Positions 1-9,100 of a stretch of 37,736 nucleotides of DNA are shown in pieces. Made by a program: the position numbers and the translations under genes. Source of the stretch: CAZZKG01 sp964654825 (lineage in GTDB: Bacteria; Gemmatimonadota; CAZMKB01); contig CAZZKG010000034.1 in assembly GCA_964654825.1 (NCBI GenBank), positions 1 to 37,736 of the forward strand, read 5' to 3'. Positions within the stretch are counted from its first letter, which is position 1, and the number at the start of each line of letters is the position of its first letter. The notes under the pieces were generated by a model, which saw only the letters and a program-made list of their open reading frames with translations, was not told the DNA's origin and ran no database searches.

Positions 1-104
1 TTTACGATTCCGCCCGTGCCGCCATGACCGGCCTCTTCTGAGCAAGTGAACCATTATCCAGAGCCTTTCCAGAAGGTCAGCGTGGGAATTGTGTAATACG
101 ATAA

Positions 105-545
105 TTACTGATCTCTTTCCAGAAAGTCTTTCAGGCTTTTTTTGATAAAATATGTCCAGCCCTCGACACCGCTTTCTCGTTTGAATTCGGGGATGTCCTC
201 GGGAAAGCTTTCCGTCGCATGATGAGTCAGTCTCAACATTGTCGAATTGTCCTGTTCGAACAATTCGAATACTACGAATGAGTCCCCCGGATAGCCCTCA
301 TATTTCCAGTTGTATGTGATCTTTTTCAAAAGTTCCACTTCAGTCACTTTCCACATGTGCAGGAAATTTCTCTCCTGACTCTTTACATTGAACTGAGTCT
401 CGAATCCGACTGCAGGTTCAAACGACGGGATATTCTCAAAATACCATTGACGCATCCGGTCAATCTCGGTAATTGACTTCCAGACGGTTTCAATTGACGC
501 GTGAAAGGTTTGTTCTACTATGATTGGCTCCTCATCTTTTTTCAC
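105..545 (-). CDS. SRPBCC / AHSA1-type START-like domain protein
   Basis: A 146-aa protein that is a single SRPBCC (AHSA1/CalC-like) domain. The N-terminal strand and helix read VEQTFHASIETVWKSITE, followed by RMRQWYF, the usual start of this fold. The middle carries the alternating strands (VTEVELLKKITYNWKYEGY, VVFELFEQ) and the C-terminal long helix is GWTYFIKKSLKDFLE. Family members bind hydrophobic ligands or act as Hsp90-ATPase-activator-like proteins; the ligand cannot be read from sequence. It is cytoplasmic, with no signal peptide. The start follows GGAGGAACTGTG closely, so the ATG at 545 is well placed. It stands alone on this strand. Family assignment is firm, function is open. Confidence 0.85.
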   Translation of the reverse strand: MKKDEEPIIVEQTFHASIETVWKSITEIDRMRQWYFENIPSFEPAVGFETQFNVKSQERNFLHMWKVTEVELLKKITYNWKYEGYPGDSFVVFELFEQDNSTMLRLTHHATESFPEDIPEFKRESGVEGWTYFIKKSLKDFLERDQ

Positions 546-924
546 AGTTCCTCCCGCATGTCTGTTTTAATCTGTCGAAAAATTGATTCCAGAATCGATG
601 TTACGCTCGCCGGATGTACCAGGCCCATACTATCATCCTGTCGCAACTGAATAATAATCTATATAGTCAACGAACTCCATCCTGTAAAGATATTGCCATA
701 TTGAACACATTGCATGTGGTCTGATCTCCACGTGTGCTGTCCGGGCGAAAAGTATGTACGGGTAACGAGCAATCTTGAGAATTCCTCAGCCCGAGATTGG
801 CATAATGACGATAACGATATAAGTTAAAACAAGAAGAATCCATACAAAATTACGAGGAAACGGTGACCTCCAGGATTCAACCAAATCGATCAATCATCCC
901 GGAATCGTGGCGAGGACACTTCGG

Positions 925-953
925 ATTCTACCCCATCCATAAGGGGATGTCAA
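925..953 (-). promoter_or_regulatory. sigma70-type promoter candidate, minus strand
   Basis: Read on the minus strand: TTGACA (948-953), 17-bp spacer, TAGAAT (925-930). The -35 is perfect and the -10 is five of six. The nearest minus-strand gene starts at 545, so a transcript from here would have a leader of about 370 nt or could be a small RNA. No promoter this good lies closer to 545. Confidence 0.45.
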
Positions 954-1014
954 CTAAAAACCCCATTTTTCCGGCTCTCTCCGGCTCCCGGCCGGCCGGG
1001 AAAAGCACCGGGGA

Positions 1015-1043
1015 TTGACATCTGTGCCGCGTCCTCTTATCTT
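1015..1043 (+). promoter_or_regulatory. sigma70-type promoter of the sulfatase-TPR gene
   Basis: TTGACA (1015-1020), 17-bp spacer, TATCTT (1038-1043). Transcription would start near 1050, only about 15 bases before the GTG start at 1066, leaving room for the GAGG ribosome-binding site at 1057-1060. Confidence 0.6.
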
Positions 1044-1065
1044 GTGAGCAATCATCGAGGTCGAT

Positions 1066-3180
1066 GTGAGAGCTCGCCGGAAATATCCCCGTTTCCTGAT
1101 CGTTGTCGCAGCAGCGTCCCTGCTGCTCATCCTCCTGTTCACCATTTCAGAGCGCCACCACATCCGTTCTGGCAGGAGAAACGTCGTTCTCATCACCATC
1201 GACACATTGAGGGCCGACAAGCTGGGAATCTACGGGGGGGAGGATGTATCGACACCGGCGCTCGACAGCCTGGCGGAGGCGGGGATACTATTCCAGAACA
1301 CCTTCTGTCAGGTACCGATTACCCTGCCCTCGCACACCACGATTCTCACCGGCATGTACCCGTATGAGCACGGGATGCGGCACAACGGAAAGTACCGGCT
1401 GGCTCCTGGAGCGGTGACAATCGCTGAAATACTTCAGGATCACGGTTACCGGACAGCCGCATTCGTCGCTGCATACGTGCTGAATAAAAAATACGGTCTG
1501 TCACAGGGATTCGATCTGTACGATGATGACATGCCGGGAGAAGCCTACCAGATCGCAAGCATGTTCGTCAGCCGCCCGGCCGAGCTAACAACTCAGAAAG
1601 CGGTGAACTGGCTCGAAAAAGCCGAATCCCCCTTCTTCCTGTGGGTACATTACTTCGATCCCCACAGTCCGTATAATCCGCCGGCACCCTTCCGTGACAT
1701 GTACGAAAATCCGTACGATGCAGAGATCGCTTATGTCGACCAGGAGATCGGGAAACTGCTCGAATCGGTAACTGCTCTGGGGTTTGCCGGTGAGACTCTC
1801 ATCGTGTCGACCGCCGACCATGGAGAATCGCTCGGTGAACACGGAGAGCTGACCCACGGGATCTTCCTGTACAGTTCGACTACACGGGTCCCTCTCTTCA
1901 TGAGCCTGCCCGGTACGATTCGACCCGGAGCGCGCGACTCTTCTATCGTCGAGCTCGTGGATCTTGTGCCGACGATTCTTTCAATCCTCGGTTACGACGT
2001 ACCCAAGAATTGCGGGGGGAGAGTACTCCTCGAGCCTGAAACCGTTGTGGATACGATCACACATGCGCAGGCATATTCCGAGACGTGGGCCCCCCGGCTG
2101 CAGTACGGCTGGAGCGAATTGCGGAGCCTGAGAGATGAGAAATACCTGTATATACAAGCCCCGGCACCCGAGCTCTATGATCTCGCTGCGGATCCTCACG
2201 AACTTGTGAACCGCTTCGATGAAGAATCCGGCGGTCCCGGAGAAGAGTTCGCTTCCCGGCTCGACAGTTTGAGGCACCTGGGCGAAGGAAGCGGCATGAG
2301 CGAGAACATCTCCATGGGCCAGACCGATTTCGAGGCTCTCGAAAACCTCGGTTATGTGTTCAGGTCGAGGCCGTCCGGGGATGGCCAGAAGGATCCCAAG
2401 GACATGATCGGGCTTCACGATGACATACTGGAGGCCTACGGATATCTCCGGGAGGGAAACACCGAGTTCTCTCTCCGCATACTCCAGGAGGCATACCGGG
2501 TGGACGATCGTGATCCGGTGGTCAATCGCGGGCTCGGCCTCTGTTACAGTGTCCTCGGCCAGGACAGCCTCTCACTCACCTGGCTCACCCGGGCCATCGA
2601 GCTGGATCCGCTCGAAGAGAGGACCTATTACGATGCGTCAAAAGTCCTGACGAGGTTGAGGAGGTACGACGAGGCGACCGAAATGCTGGAGACGCTCGTC
2701 GGGATCTACACCACCGATCCCCTCGCCTGGCTGCGACTGGCGAAGGCCAGGTCACGATCGGGGGATGGAGAGGGGGCGCTCGAAGCGTTTCGCACCGCGA
2801 TCGTGCTCGACAGGAACGACTACCGGCTTTACAGGGATTTCGGGAGGTTCCTCACGCAGCGGGGAAGCTATGAAGAATCGCTCGAGATGCTCCGGACGGC
2901 GATACGCCTCAAACCCGACTGCGCCGCCTGTTATGCATTTTTAGGCGCCTCCCAAGCGGGTCTCGGGCAGCTGGAGAACGCAGCAGGGAACTTCAGGCTC
3001 TCTCTCGAAGCGGACAGTACGGCGAAGAATGTCTGGCTCGACCTGGGAAGGGTAGAAGAGAAGCTCGGAAACCTCGGCGAGGCGAGGAGGGCGTATGAAA
3101 CAGTGCTCTCCCTGGATCCCTCTTTCACGCCTGCGAAAAATCGACTGGACAAGCTCACGAGAACGAATCCCTATGAGTAA
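1066..3180 (+). CDS. membrane-anchored sulfatase-family hydrolase with C-terminal TPR repeats
   Basis: 704 aa, GTG start with GAGG five bases upstream. Residues 9-27 form one transmembrane/signal anchor, so the enzyme domain lies outside the inner membrane. Residues about 39-330 are an alkaline-phosphatase-superfamily sulfatase domain: metal-binding segment LITIDTLRADKLG (D46, D51), nucleophile region PITLPSHTTILTG, and the later TADHGESLGEHG metal site. The usual Cys/Ser-x-Pro-x-Arg motif that is converted to formylglycine is absent; Thr86 stands there (TLPSH), as in a TPR-fused branch of the family that may act as phospho- or other ester hydrolases. Residues about 425-700 contain several tetratricopeptide repeats (for example YDEATEMLETLVGIYTTDP). 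Substrate unknown; the TPR tail suggests a protein partner. Confidence 0.85.
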   Translation: MRARRKYPRFLIVVAAASLLLILLFTISERHHIRSGRRNVVLITIDTLRADKLGIYGGEDVSTPALDSLAEAGILFQNTFCQVPITLPSHTTILTGMYPYEHGMRHNGKYRLAPGAVTIAEILQDHGYRTAAFVAAYVLNKKYGLSQGFDLYDDDMPGEAYQIASMFVSRPAELTTQKAVNWLEKAESPFFLWVHYFDPHSPYNPPAPFRDMYENPYDAEIAYVDQEIGKLLESVTALGFAGETLIVSTADHGESLGEHGELTHGIFLYSSTTRVPLFMSLPGTIRPGARDSSIVELVDLVPTILSILGYDVPKNCGGRVLLEPETVVDTITHAQAYSETWAPRLQYGWSELRSLRDEKYLYIQAPAPELYDLAADPHELVNRFDEESGGPGEEFASRLDSLRHLGEGSGMSENISMGQTDFEALENLGYVFRSRPSGDGQKDPKDMIGLHDDILEAYGYLREGNTEFSLRILQEAYRVDDRDPVVNRGLGLCYSVLGQDSLSLTWLTRAIELDPLEERTYYDASKVLTRLRRYDEATEMLETLVGIYTTDPLAWLRLAKARSRSGDGEGALEAFRTAIVLDRNDYRLYRDFGRFLTQRGSYEESLEMLRTAIRLKPDCAACYAFLGASQAGLGQLENAAGNFRLSLEADSTAKNVWLDLGRVEEKLGNLGEARRAYETVLSLDPSFTPAKNRLDKLTRTNPYE

Positions 3181-3285
3181 AACGGGCCTGGCCGACATGA
3201 ATGCAGCATCTCCCCGTACATGGAAGAAACGGATCGATTCGTCTCTTTAGAAGACCACCTAAACGACACAATCTCCCGCGCATGT

Positions 3286-3314
3286 TTGACATTGAATTCG
3301 GGATATGATACAAT
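3286..3314 (+). promoter_or_regulatory. sigma70-type promoter
   Basis: TTGACA (3286-3291), 17-bp spacer, TACAAT (3309-3314). It drives the gene at 3397 with a leader of about 75 nt. The leader contains a directly repeated TGGTAGGA (3348-3355 and 3373-3380) and a GGAC/GTCC short hairpin. Confidence 0.7.
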
Positions 3315-3396
3315 TATATACTAACCTGCGTGGCCTGTCGTGAAACTTGGTAGGACGAACGATGAAAGTCCCTGGTAGGAGGCGACTTACAGACAG

Positions 3397-4617
3397 ATGA
3401 ACAGGAACCATCCTGCAATAAAGAGCATTTTCTCGATGATGATTCTTCTTCTCCTCTGCGGCTGTGTCCTCGCTGCCGCTGGGCACGCGGAAGGCGTCTG
3501 GAGCGGCGCATCAAGGCTCAGCGGGTTCCCTTCCAACTCCTGGGTGCCCGACATGGTGCACTCGCCCGACGGGCTCGTACACGTCGTCTGGTATGATTCG
3601 AGGGACGGAGAATCCGAGATCTATCATATGGAGTGGGATGGTGCCGCGTGGACCGACGAGGAGAGGCTGACATTCAGCACCGGGGAATCGGCCCGCCCGC
3701 AGGTAGCCACAGATCCGTGGTCTCGTGTGCACGTTGTCTGGCACGACAAACGGGACGGCGACTTCGAGATCTACTACAAGATGCGCGACGGTATCGACTG
3801 GACCGCCGACCAGAGGATCACTTTCGATCCTGAATACCAGGGCTACCCATCCGTCGCCGCAGATCCTTCGGGGCAGGTACACATCGTCTGGAGTGATGCC
3901 AGGGTCCCGGGGTACAGTGATATCTACTACCGGAGAGGTGACGGCCTCGCCTGGGAACCCGAGCTGCGCCTCACCGAAAGCGAGGGTTTCTCGAGCAAAC
4001 CGAGTATTGCCGCCGGTCCCGACGGGAAAGTCCACGTCGCCTGGTATGATTCGAGAGAAGGGGTGTACGAGGTGTTCTACAAGCTCTGGGACGGGCAAGA
4101 GTGGAGTGAGGACGAGCGGGTGAGCGATTCGCTGACCATGTCCTGGTACCAGAACATGGCGGTCGACTCCTCCGGCAACCTGCACCTCGTATGGCTCGAC
4201 AAGAAGGACGGCAACTGGGAAGTCTACTACCGGAAGAGGGGAGAATACGGCTGGGAAGATGAAGTCCGGCTCTCCCACAATGATGCCCGTGCCGGAAACC
4301 CGGAAGTCACTGTTGACTCGGGGGGGAGAGTCCACGTCGTGTGGAGGGATTTCAGGGATGAGAATCTCGAGGTTTACTATACGGGGTTCCACGCGAACGA
4401 GGACAGGTGGACCAACGAAACCAGACTCACATTCTCTCCCGAACCCAGCCGGAGGCCCAGCGTCTGTGTCGATGCCGACGGGAGGATCATCGTGGCCTTC
4501 ATGGAAGACCGGGAGGAGGACACCGGCCTATTCTGCATTAAGGGACGACTCCCGGAGCTCACCGCCGACGGTGAACGGGACATCCTGACGCCGTTCGACT
4601 CACTGCTCTGCCGGTGA
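3397..4617 (+). CDS. secreted beta-propeller protein with sialidase-like VHVVWxDxRDG repeats
   Basis: 406 aa with an N-terminal signal sequence (hydrophobic stretch IFSMMILLLLCGCVLAAA; LCGC is only a marginal lipobox, so signal peptidase I cleavage near AGHA is equally possible). The rest is about seven repeats of roughly 50-55 residues, each with a core like VHVVWYDSRDGESEIYH followed by W...D.RLT, a pattern of sialidase/BNR-like propellers. No sialidase catalytic arginine triad is evident, so it is more likely a binding or structural propeller than an enzyme. The AGGAGG at 3377-3382 lies 14 bases from the ATG, rather far; no better in-frame start was seen. It is monocistronic, with its own promoter. 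Confidence 0.75.
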   Translation: MNRNHPAIKSIFSMMILLLLCGCVLAAAGHAEGVWSGASRLSGFPSNSWVPDMVHSPDGLVHVVWYDSRDGESEIYHMEWDGAAWTDEERLTFSTGESARPQVATDPWSRVHVVWHDKRDGDFEIYYKMRDGIDWTADQRITFDPEYQGYPSVAADPSGQVHIVWSDARVPGYSDIYYRRGDGLAWEPELRLTESEGFSSKPSIAAGPDGKVHVAWYDSREGVYEVFYKLWDGQEWSEDERVSDSLTMSWYQNMAVDSSGNLHLVWLDKKDGNWEVYYRKRGEYGWEDEVRLSHNDARAGNPEVTVDSGGRVHVVWRDFRDENLEVYYTGFHANEDRWTNETRLTFSPEPSRRPSVCVDADGRIIVAFMEDREEDTGLFCIKGRLPELTADGERDILTPFDSLLCR

Positions 4618-4757
4618 ACGGCGGTCTTGGTCGGACAAATTCTTTCTCTGCATGAGATTCCATCGAGAACGGAACACCCGACCTGCTTTTCAATGAAGGC
4701 GACTACTCTCTCGGTTCCCACATACGTTGTGAATGAATGGAGTGACATCCCCATGCC

Positions 4758-4786
4758 TTGACATTACAGAGACAGCATGGTACAAT
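4758..4786 (+). promoter_or_regulatory. sigma70-type promoter
   Basis: TTGACA (4758-4763), 17-bp spacer, TACAAT (4781-4786). The reading frame that follows could formally begin at the TTG of this -35 box, which shows that the real start must be the later ATG at 4818. Confidence 0.7.
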
Positions 4787-4817
4787 AACGTCAGTATCTA
4801 TCGACAGGGAAGGTAAG

Positions 4818-6935
4818 ATGGAAAAAAGATCCGGCTTGACGATCCTCTGTGGAATCGTTTTCCTCTTCCTAACCACGTTACCGGTAGGTGGAAACCGCAT
4901 TCCCACCCGGGATTCCCGGTCAGACATCGATACGGCCCGTCACCTTGCTCCTTTCGAAACATCTTCTGTCATGGACGTTCTTCCCCGCGGCTCCTGCAGC
5001 ATCTCCCGGGACAACTGCGGGGATCTGTATCCTCAGAATGAATCCGTCTTCATCGCCGACGGCGCATTTAATCTTGCCGATTCCACACTTTTTTTCATCG
5101 ACGTCCCCTCCGGGAGTGACGGAGTGTTCCAGGTCGACCCTGCGACCTGTTCTGTTGTTTCAGGGACCTACTACAGTATAAACGGTGGGATCTCGCAGCG
5201 CGGCATCGGTTACAATCGGGAGTACGATCAGATCTGGGTCGGTGGCTGGAACGACAGTTACCTGAACCGGCACGAAGCCGATCCGCCGTACCAGGTCCTT
5301 TCGCAAACCTACACCAGCCTCGGCATCGCCTCGATCGCCGTCGACGACGCGAACGATCTTCTCTTCGTGGGTACCAACAGTTATCCTGACATGGTATACG
5401 TGTACGACATCTCGGGCGGACCCCTCGGGGAGCTTCTCGGCAGCTGGGTTGTGCCCTGGCAGTCAGGCAGCAACGGCTATGATATGGCCGGCATGGCATT
5501 CGACGATGACCGAGGCCAGCTCGTGATGGTCAACCAGTATAGAGGAGGAGGGTCACTCAATACGCGTGAGACATTCGATTTCGATCTCGCTGTTGGGCTC
5601 ACCCCGGTTGAGGATTGTGATCTGGGGGAGACTGCATATGCTTGGGGGATAGCACTCATCGAGAGCACCTACTCCGACTCGGCACTTTCCACCGCGAGCT
5701 ATCATCCCGACATCACCGGCTTCGCCCCGCCGTTCGACGTCGACGAGTACAGGATCCCGCCGTTTGAGCCGCCGTATGAGCTGAGTTGTACGATGGATAT
5801 ATGGTGGGGTAAATTCTATCTCAACTGGAGTAACGGTGATACCTACGACGTGATCCACGTGTACCGGGACGGCTGTTTAGTGGCAGAGCTCCCCGGTGAA
5901 GAAACGCACTACACCGATTTCTATACTCGAATCCCGCGCAACTACCAGGTGAGAGGTGTAGTCGGTGCCCTCGAAAGCGGCTCTGCCGAGTGCGGCCTCT
6001 ACTACTTTGAATGGGATGATGGTTTCTATTTCGACGATTCGGATGACGGATTCACCGCCGGAGGTTCAGCCGGCTGGGAGTGGGGTGAGCCGAGTCATAT
6101 GATATGGGGGAACGGCTGGGAGACGGTACTCGGAGGAGACTATCCCGACAATGCGTGCGGCTGGCTGGAATCCCCGGATATCTANNNNNNNNNNNNNNNN
6201 NNNNNNNNNNNNNNNNNNNNNNNNNNNNNNNNNNNNNNNNNNNNNNNNNNNNNNNNNNNNNNNNNNNNNNNNNNNNNNNNNNNNGGCTCCTGTGACGAGG
6301 GGCTTGGTGGAGAGACCAACTGCGGTAGCGGTGTACTAAGGACCTGGTCTTTTCCCCTCTCCGACTGGGACAACACGATGTTCAGGTTCCGCATCCTCTT
6401 CGAGTCGAACGATGAGATCTCCTCAACCGGCGTGGTACTCGACAATGTCACTATAGGTTCCGGCATCAGGCTCCCCGTGACCGTCCGCGCTCAGCTCCTC
6501 AATCCCGATAGTAACGGTGATGGTGTCGGGGACGTTCACCTCGGTGAATATCTCACCTACCGGATCAGTTACATCAACCAGACCGAAGAAACGATGGATT
6601 ACGCAATCGACCATCTATTTTACGCAGCTACGAGCTGCGGGGAGCGCACATGTTCCTATTACCGCTATGGGCCGCTGTGCGCCGGAACACTTGCCCCCGA
6701 AGCTGTCGATACGAGATTCTTTCGGGTGAAGATTCCCTGTAACACCTCCCTCCTGGATATGAATCCCTGGTCAGTGGAGGATCTCACCTGGGAGTGCGAT
6801 GCCGGAGAACCGAAGACATGGGGAGGACGATCCTGCTTCCCTGTGACTCTCCTTCCAGCGCGACACCCGCCTCCAGAACCGGTATCGGGAACCGAATTCG
6901 TGATTGAAGAAATTCAGGACCCCTCTGTTTTTTAA
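4818..6935 (+). CDS. secreted multidomain protein (propeller plus choice-of-anchor-like domain), interrupted by an assembly gap
   Basis: About 705 codons from the ATG at 4818, which follows GGGAAGGTAAG and the promoter at 4758; the longer frame starting at 4758 is rejected. Residues 6-25 are a signal peptide. Residues about 60-320 look like a propeller (repeats such as FIADGAFNLADSTLFFIDV and GIASIAVDDANDLLFVGT). A short fibronectin-like segment follows (FYLNWSNGDTYDVIHVYRDG), then a jelly-roll-like region of the kind found in immune-inhibitor-A/choice-of-anchor modules (GWEWGEPS ... GWETVLGGDYPDNACGWLESP), which the 100-N gap splits. After the gap come RFRILFESNDE and a C-terminal beta-sandwich with DSNGDGVGDVHLGE. 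No sorting tail is visible. Both flanks of the gap are in one frame, but the true gap length is unknown, so continuity is probable and not proven. Confidence 0.65.
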   Translation: MEKRSGLTILCGIVFLFLTTLPVGGNRIPTRDSRSDIDTARHLAPFETSSVMDVLPRGSCSISRDNCGDLYPQNESVFIADGAFNLADSTLFFIDVPSGSDGVFQVDPATCSVVSGTYYSINGGISQRGIGYNREYDQIWVGGWNDSYLNRHEADPPYQVLSQTYTSLGIASIAVDDANDLLFVGTNSYPDMVYVYDISGGPLGELLGSWVVPWQSGSNGYDMAGMAFDDDRGQLVMVNQYRGGGSLNTRETFDFDLAVGLTPVEDCDLGETAYAWGIALIESTYSDSALSTASYHPDITGFAPPFDVDEYRIPPFEPPYELSCTMDIWWGKFYLNWSNGDTYDVIHVYRDGCLVAELPGEETHYTDFYTRIPRNYQVRGVVGALESGSAECGLYYFEWDDGFYFDDSDDGFTAGGSAGWEWGEPSHMIWGNGWETVLGGDYPDNACGWLESPDIXXXXXXXXXXXXXXXXXXXXXXXXXXXXXXXXXXGSCDEGLGGETNCGSGVLRTWSFPLSDWDNTMFRFRILFESNDEISSTGVVLDNVTIGSGIRLPVTVRAQLLNPDSNGDGVGDVHLGEYLTYRISYINQTEETMDYAIDHLFYAATSCGERTCSYYRYGPLCAGTLAPEAVDTRFFRVKIPCNTSLLDMNPWSVEDLTWECDAGEPKTWGGRSCFPVTLLPARHPPPEPVSGTEFVIEEIQDPSVF
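6185..6284. other. assembly gap (100 N)
   Basis: Exactly 100 undetermined bases inside the coding sequence at 4818-6935. A round 100 is commonly a placeholder for a gap of unknown size. Confidence 0.99.
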
Positions 6936-6972
6936 TTCTGCATCACCGGGCCGGTCCAACCAGCGAATTTTA

Positions 6973-7001
6973 TTGACATAAATTCCACGTACATGTATAA
7001 T
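6973..7001 (+). promoter_or_regulatory. consensus sigma70-type promoter
   Basis: TTGACA (6973-6978), 17-bp spacer, TATAAT (6996-7001): a perfect match. It would give a leader of about 175 nt before the gene at 7186. Confidence 0.8.
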
Positions 7002-7185
7002 CAAAATGAACGGTTCGGTGAGTATTCATTAATTCGGCCTGTTCGCCGGTTACGTCGCGATCTCACTCGATTTGGATCACGATTCAGGATCGTCGAATAT
7101 CCGTTATTTCTCACCCTCACAATGCAGCCGGTACGGGGAGAACCATAATTAAATTGGAATCACACAAATGATCAAGGAGCATCCT

Positions 7186-9096
7186 ATGCGGAAGGTCTTT
7201 TTCGTCCTGTCTCTCGTAGGCTGTCTCTTCAGTCTCAACTCAGCTTACGCACAGAAGTGGGGTAAGGTGGAGCCGGAAGAACTGGCGATGACATCCATCC
7301 CGGAAGATCCCGAAGCTAATGCGGTAGTGTTGTTCGACATCGGCGAAATGAGCATCACGAACAACTTCAACCTCCACGTCAAACGACACATCAGGATCAA
7401 GATCCTCACCGAAGAAGGGAAAGATCTAGCAGATGAGAAGATCAAATACTGGCATGAAGCCAAACTGAAGAAACTCGAAGCCCACACAATACTCCCCGGC
7501 GGCAAAAAGGTGAAGCTCGACAAGGATCAGATCTTCGAGGAGAAAGACGGGAAATGGAAGCAGAAAGTGTTCACGTTTCCGGCGGTCGAAGTAGGGGCAA
7601 TCATAGAATATCGATACGAATTCATAAGCGAATACCTGAGGTATCTCGAACCCTGGAGGTTCCAGAATGACGAATTTACGAAGCTCAGCCGGCTGACCAT
7701 GGAGCTCCCGTATGGATTCAAGTACCGGGCCTTTTTCGCCGGCCTCCACGATCAGAGCATCGATCCGGTGAAGGAAAAGATCAACACGGGGCCCCGACGA
7801 AACGACGTGACACTCAAGTACACATGGACGTTCACCGATCTTCCCGCCCTGAGACCCGAACCCCGGATGGGAAATATCGAGGATTACCGGACCGCGTTAT
7901 ACTTCCAGCTGTCTTCGTATGCCACTGCATACTCGAACATCCAGTTCATCAATTCATGGGATGACCTGGCGGCCGAGATTATGGACAGTTACAGGCACAT
8001 TCTGAACGAGGACAAGGGTCTGGTAAAGCTGGAACAGGAGCTGGTACCGGATACTGTCCGCGGAGTGGACAGGGCCGAATCTCTCTACGCGTATGTAAAG
8101 GATGATATAAACAGCAGCTCGCAACGGAAGCTATTCGGTCTCACACCGCCTCACCAGGTTGTCGAAGATAAAGAAGGTTCAAATATCGAGAAGAACATCC
8201 TCCTCACCAACCTGCTCAGACACGCCGGCTTCGAAGCCCACCCGGTGTTGATCAGTACGAGGAGCAACGGAAAGTTTCGTGAACGGTGGGCGCAGCTGAC
8301 ACAGTTCAATCACGTGATCACTCTGCTTCGAATCGGGAACAGGTCATATTCCCTGGACACTTCCGACAGCTACTGCCCTTTCGCCCTCCTCCCTACCAAG
8401 GATTTAAACGGGAAGGGTTTTATGGTAACCGAAGAAGGCGGTGAAATCGTCGAGATAGAAGGATCGAAGAAGGTCAGTAAACGCGGTGTCACCACGAAGG
8501 CCGTTCTCGATGAGGAAGGTGCTGTCCACTGCCGGACTGTTTTTTGTTATGAAGGGTACCAGGCTGTTCGGGAGAGAAAGATATACGATGAGAAGGGAGA
8601 GGAAGATTATATCGACGGAAAGATCAAAGATCGGTTCGGCGATGTCGAGCTTGACACCTTCGAAGTCAGATATAAGGACGACTTAATCAGGCCGTTCGAG
8701 GTGGTCCTGGATTTTACACTGCCTGATTACGTGCAAGAGACTGGTGACATGATATATATTACACCCCCTCTCTGGAACCATATCGAGTCGAATCCCTTCG
8801 AGGATGAGGAGCGGAGATTTCCTGTTGAATATCCATACGAGTACACATCGACCGATGAGATCGAGCTATCAATACCGGATGGGTACCGGATCCTAGAGAA
8901 ACCGAGAGCGAAAAGTGTGAGAAGACCAGGATTGATGTATTCGACGAACTGTATGGAAGTCGGAGAGGCCATAATGTACACACGTCGATACAAGAGGAAC
9001 AAGGTGGTGTTCGAACCCGCAGAGTACCAGCAGGTGCGTAGTTTCTTCTCAGAGGTCATCGGGTGTGATCAGGCGAGTCTTGTCCTGGGGAGGTGA
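7186..9096 (+). CDS. exported DUF3857 / transglutaminase-like protein lacking the catalytic cysteine
   Basis: Start chosen at ATG 7186 (MRKVFFVLSLVG) because AAGGAG at 7174-7179 is spaced six bases from it; an upstream ATG at 7168 would put that site inside the gene. 636 aa with a signal peptide ending near SAYAQ. Residues about 40-220 are the DUF3857 beta domain (HVKRHIRIKILTEEGKDLAD, TFPAVEVGAIIEYRYEF). Residues about 270-400 are a transglutaminase/protease-like core. The His (FNHVI, H376) and Asp (SLDTSD, D391) are kept, but the usual GDCKDK nucleophile turn reads GSNIEK, so Asn333 replaces Cys. It is therefore probably a non-catalytic paralogue. The next gene is its apparently active partner, four bases downstream. 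Likely periplasmic or surface; the substrate is unknown. Confidence 0.85.
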   Translation: MRKVFFVLSLVGCLFSLNSAYAQKWGKVEPEELAMTSIPEDPEANAVVLFDIGEMSITNNFNLHVKRHIRIKILTEEGKDLADEKIKYWHEAKLKKLEAHTILPGGKKVKLDKDQIFEEKDGKWKQKVFTFPAVEVGAIIEYRYEFISEYLRYLEPWRFQNDEFTKLSRLTMELPYGFKYRAFFAGLHDQSIDPVKEKINTGPRRNDVTLKYTWTFTDLPALRPEPRMGNIEDYRTALYFQLSSYATAYSNIQFINSWDDLAAEIMDSYRHILNEDKGLVKLEQELVPDTVRGVDRAESLYAYVKDDINSSSQRKLFGLTPPHQVVEDKEGSNIEKNILLTNLLRHAGFEAHPVLISTRSNGKFRERWAQLTQFNHVITLLRIGNRSYSLDTSDSYCPFALLPTKDLNGKGFMVTEEGGEIVEIEGSKKVSKRGVTTKAVLDEEGAVHCRTVFCYEGYQAVRERKIYDEKGEEDYIDGKIKDRFGDVELDTFEVRYKDDLIRPFEVVLDFTLPDYVQETGDMIYITPPLWNHIESNPFEDEERRFPVEYPYEYTSTDEIELSIPDGYRILEKPRAKSVRRPGLMYSTNCMEVGEAIMYTRRYKRNKVVFEPAEYQQVRSFFSEVIGCDQASLVLGR

Positions 9097-9100
9097 GAGA

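Larger units (their letters stand above)
546..1065. other. 520-bp intergenic region, divergent control region
   Basis: No convincing gene is seen here. It holds a plus-strand promoter for the sulfatase gene (1015-1043), a minus-strand promoter-like pair (925-953) some 370 bases ahead of the SRPBCC gene, and a perfect 14-bp GC palindrome CCCGGCCGGCCGGG at 987-1000, just upstream of the sulfatase -35 box. The palindrome could be an operator; it has no T-run and so is not a convincing terminator. Confidence 0.5.

Noticed and set aside
1..104. 3' end of a plus-strand gene (frame ending at TGA 39-41)
   Set aside because: Only about a dozen codons and no recognisable motif.
987..1000. GC palindrome upstream of the sulfatase gene as a terminator
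   Set aside because: Followed by AAAAG rather than T-run on the plus strand and not preceded by a gene ending there; kept only as a possible operator.
3321..3396. Riboswitch in the leader of the propeller gene (repeated TGGTAGGA, GGAC/GTCC hairpin)
   Set aside because: Does not match any riboswitch consensus I can recall; too short to support.
3511..4392. Long minus-strand open frame of 293 codons opposite the propeller gene
   Set aside because: Mirror of the repeats in the real gene; repetitive coding DNA keeps the complement open.
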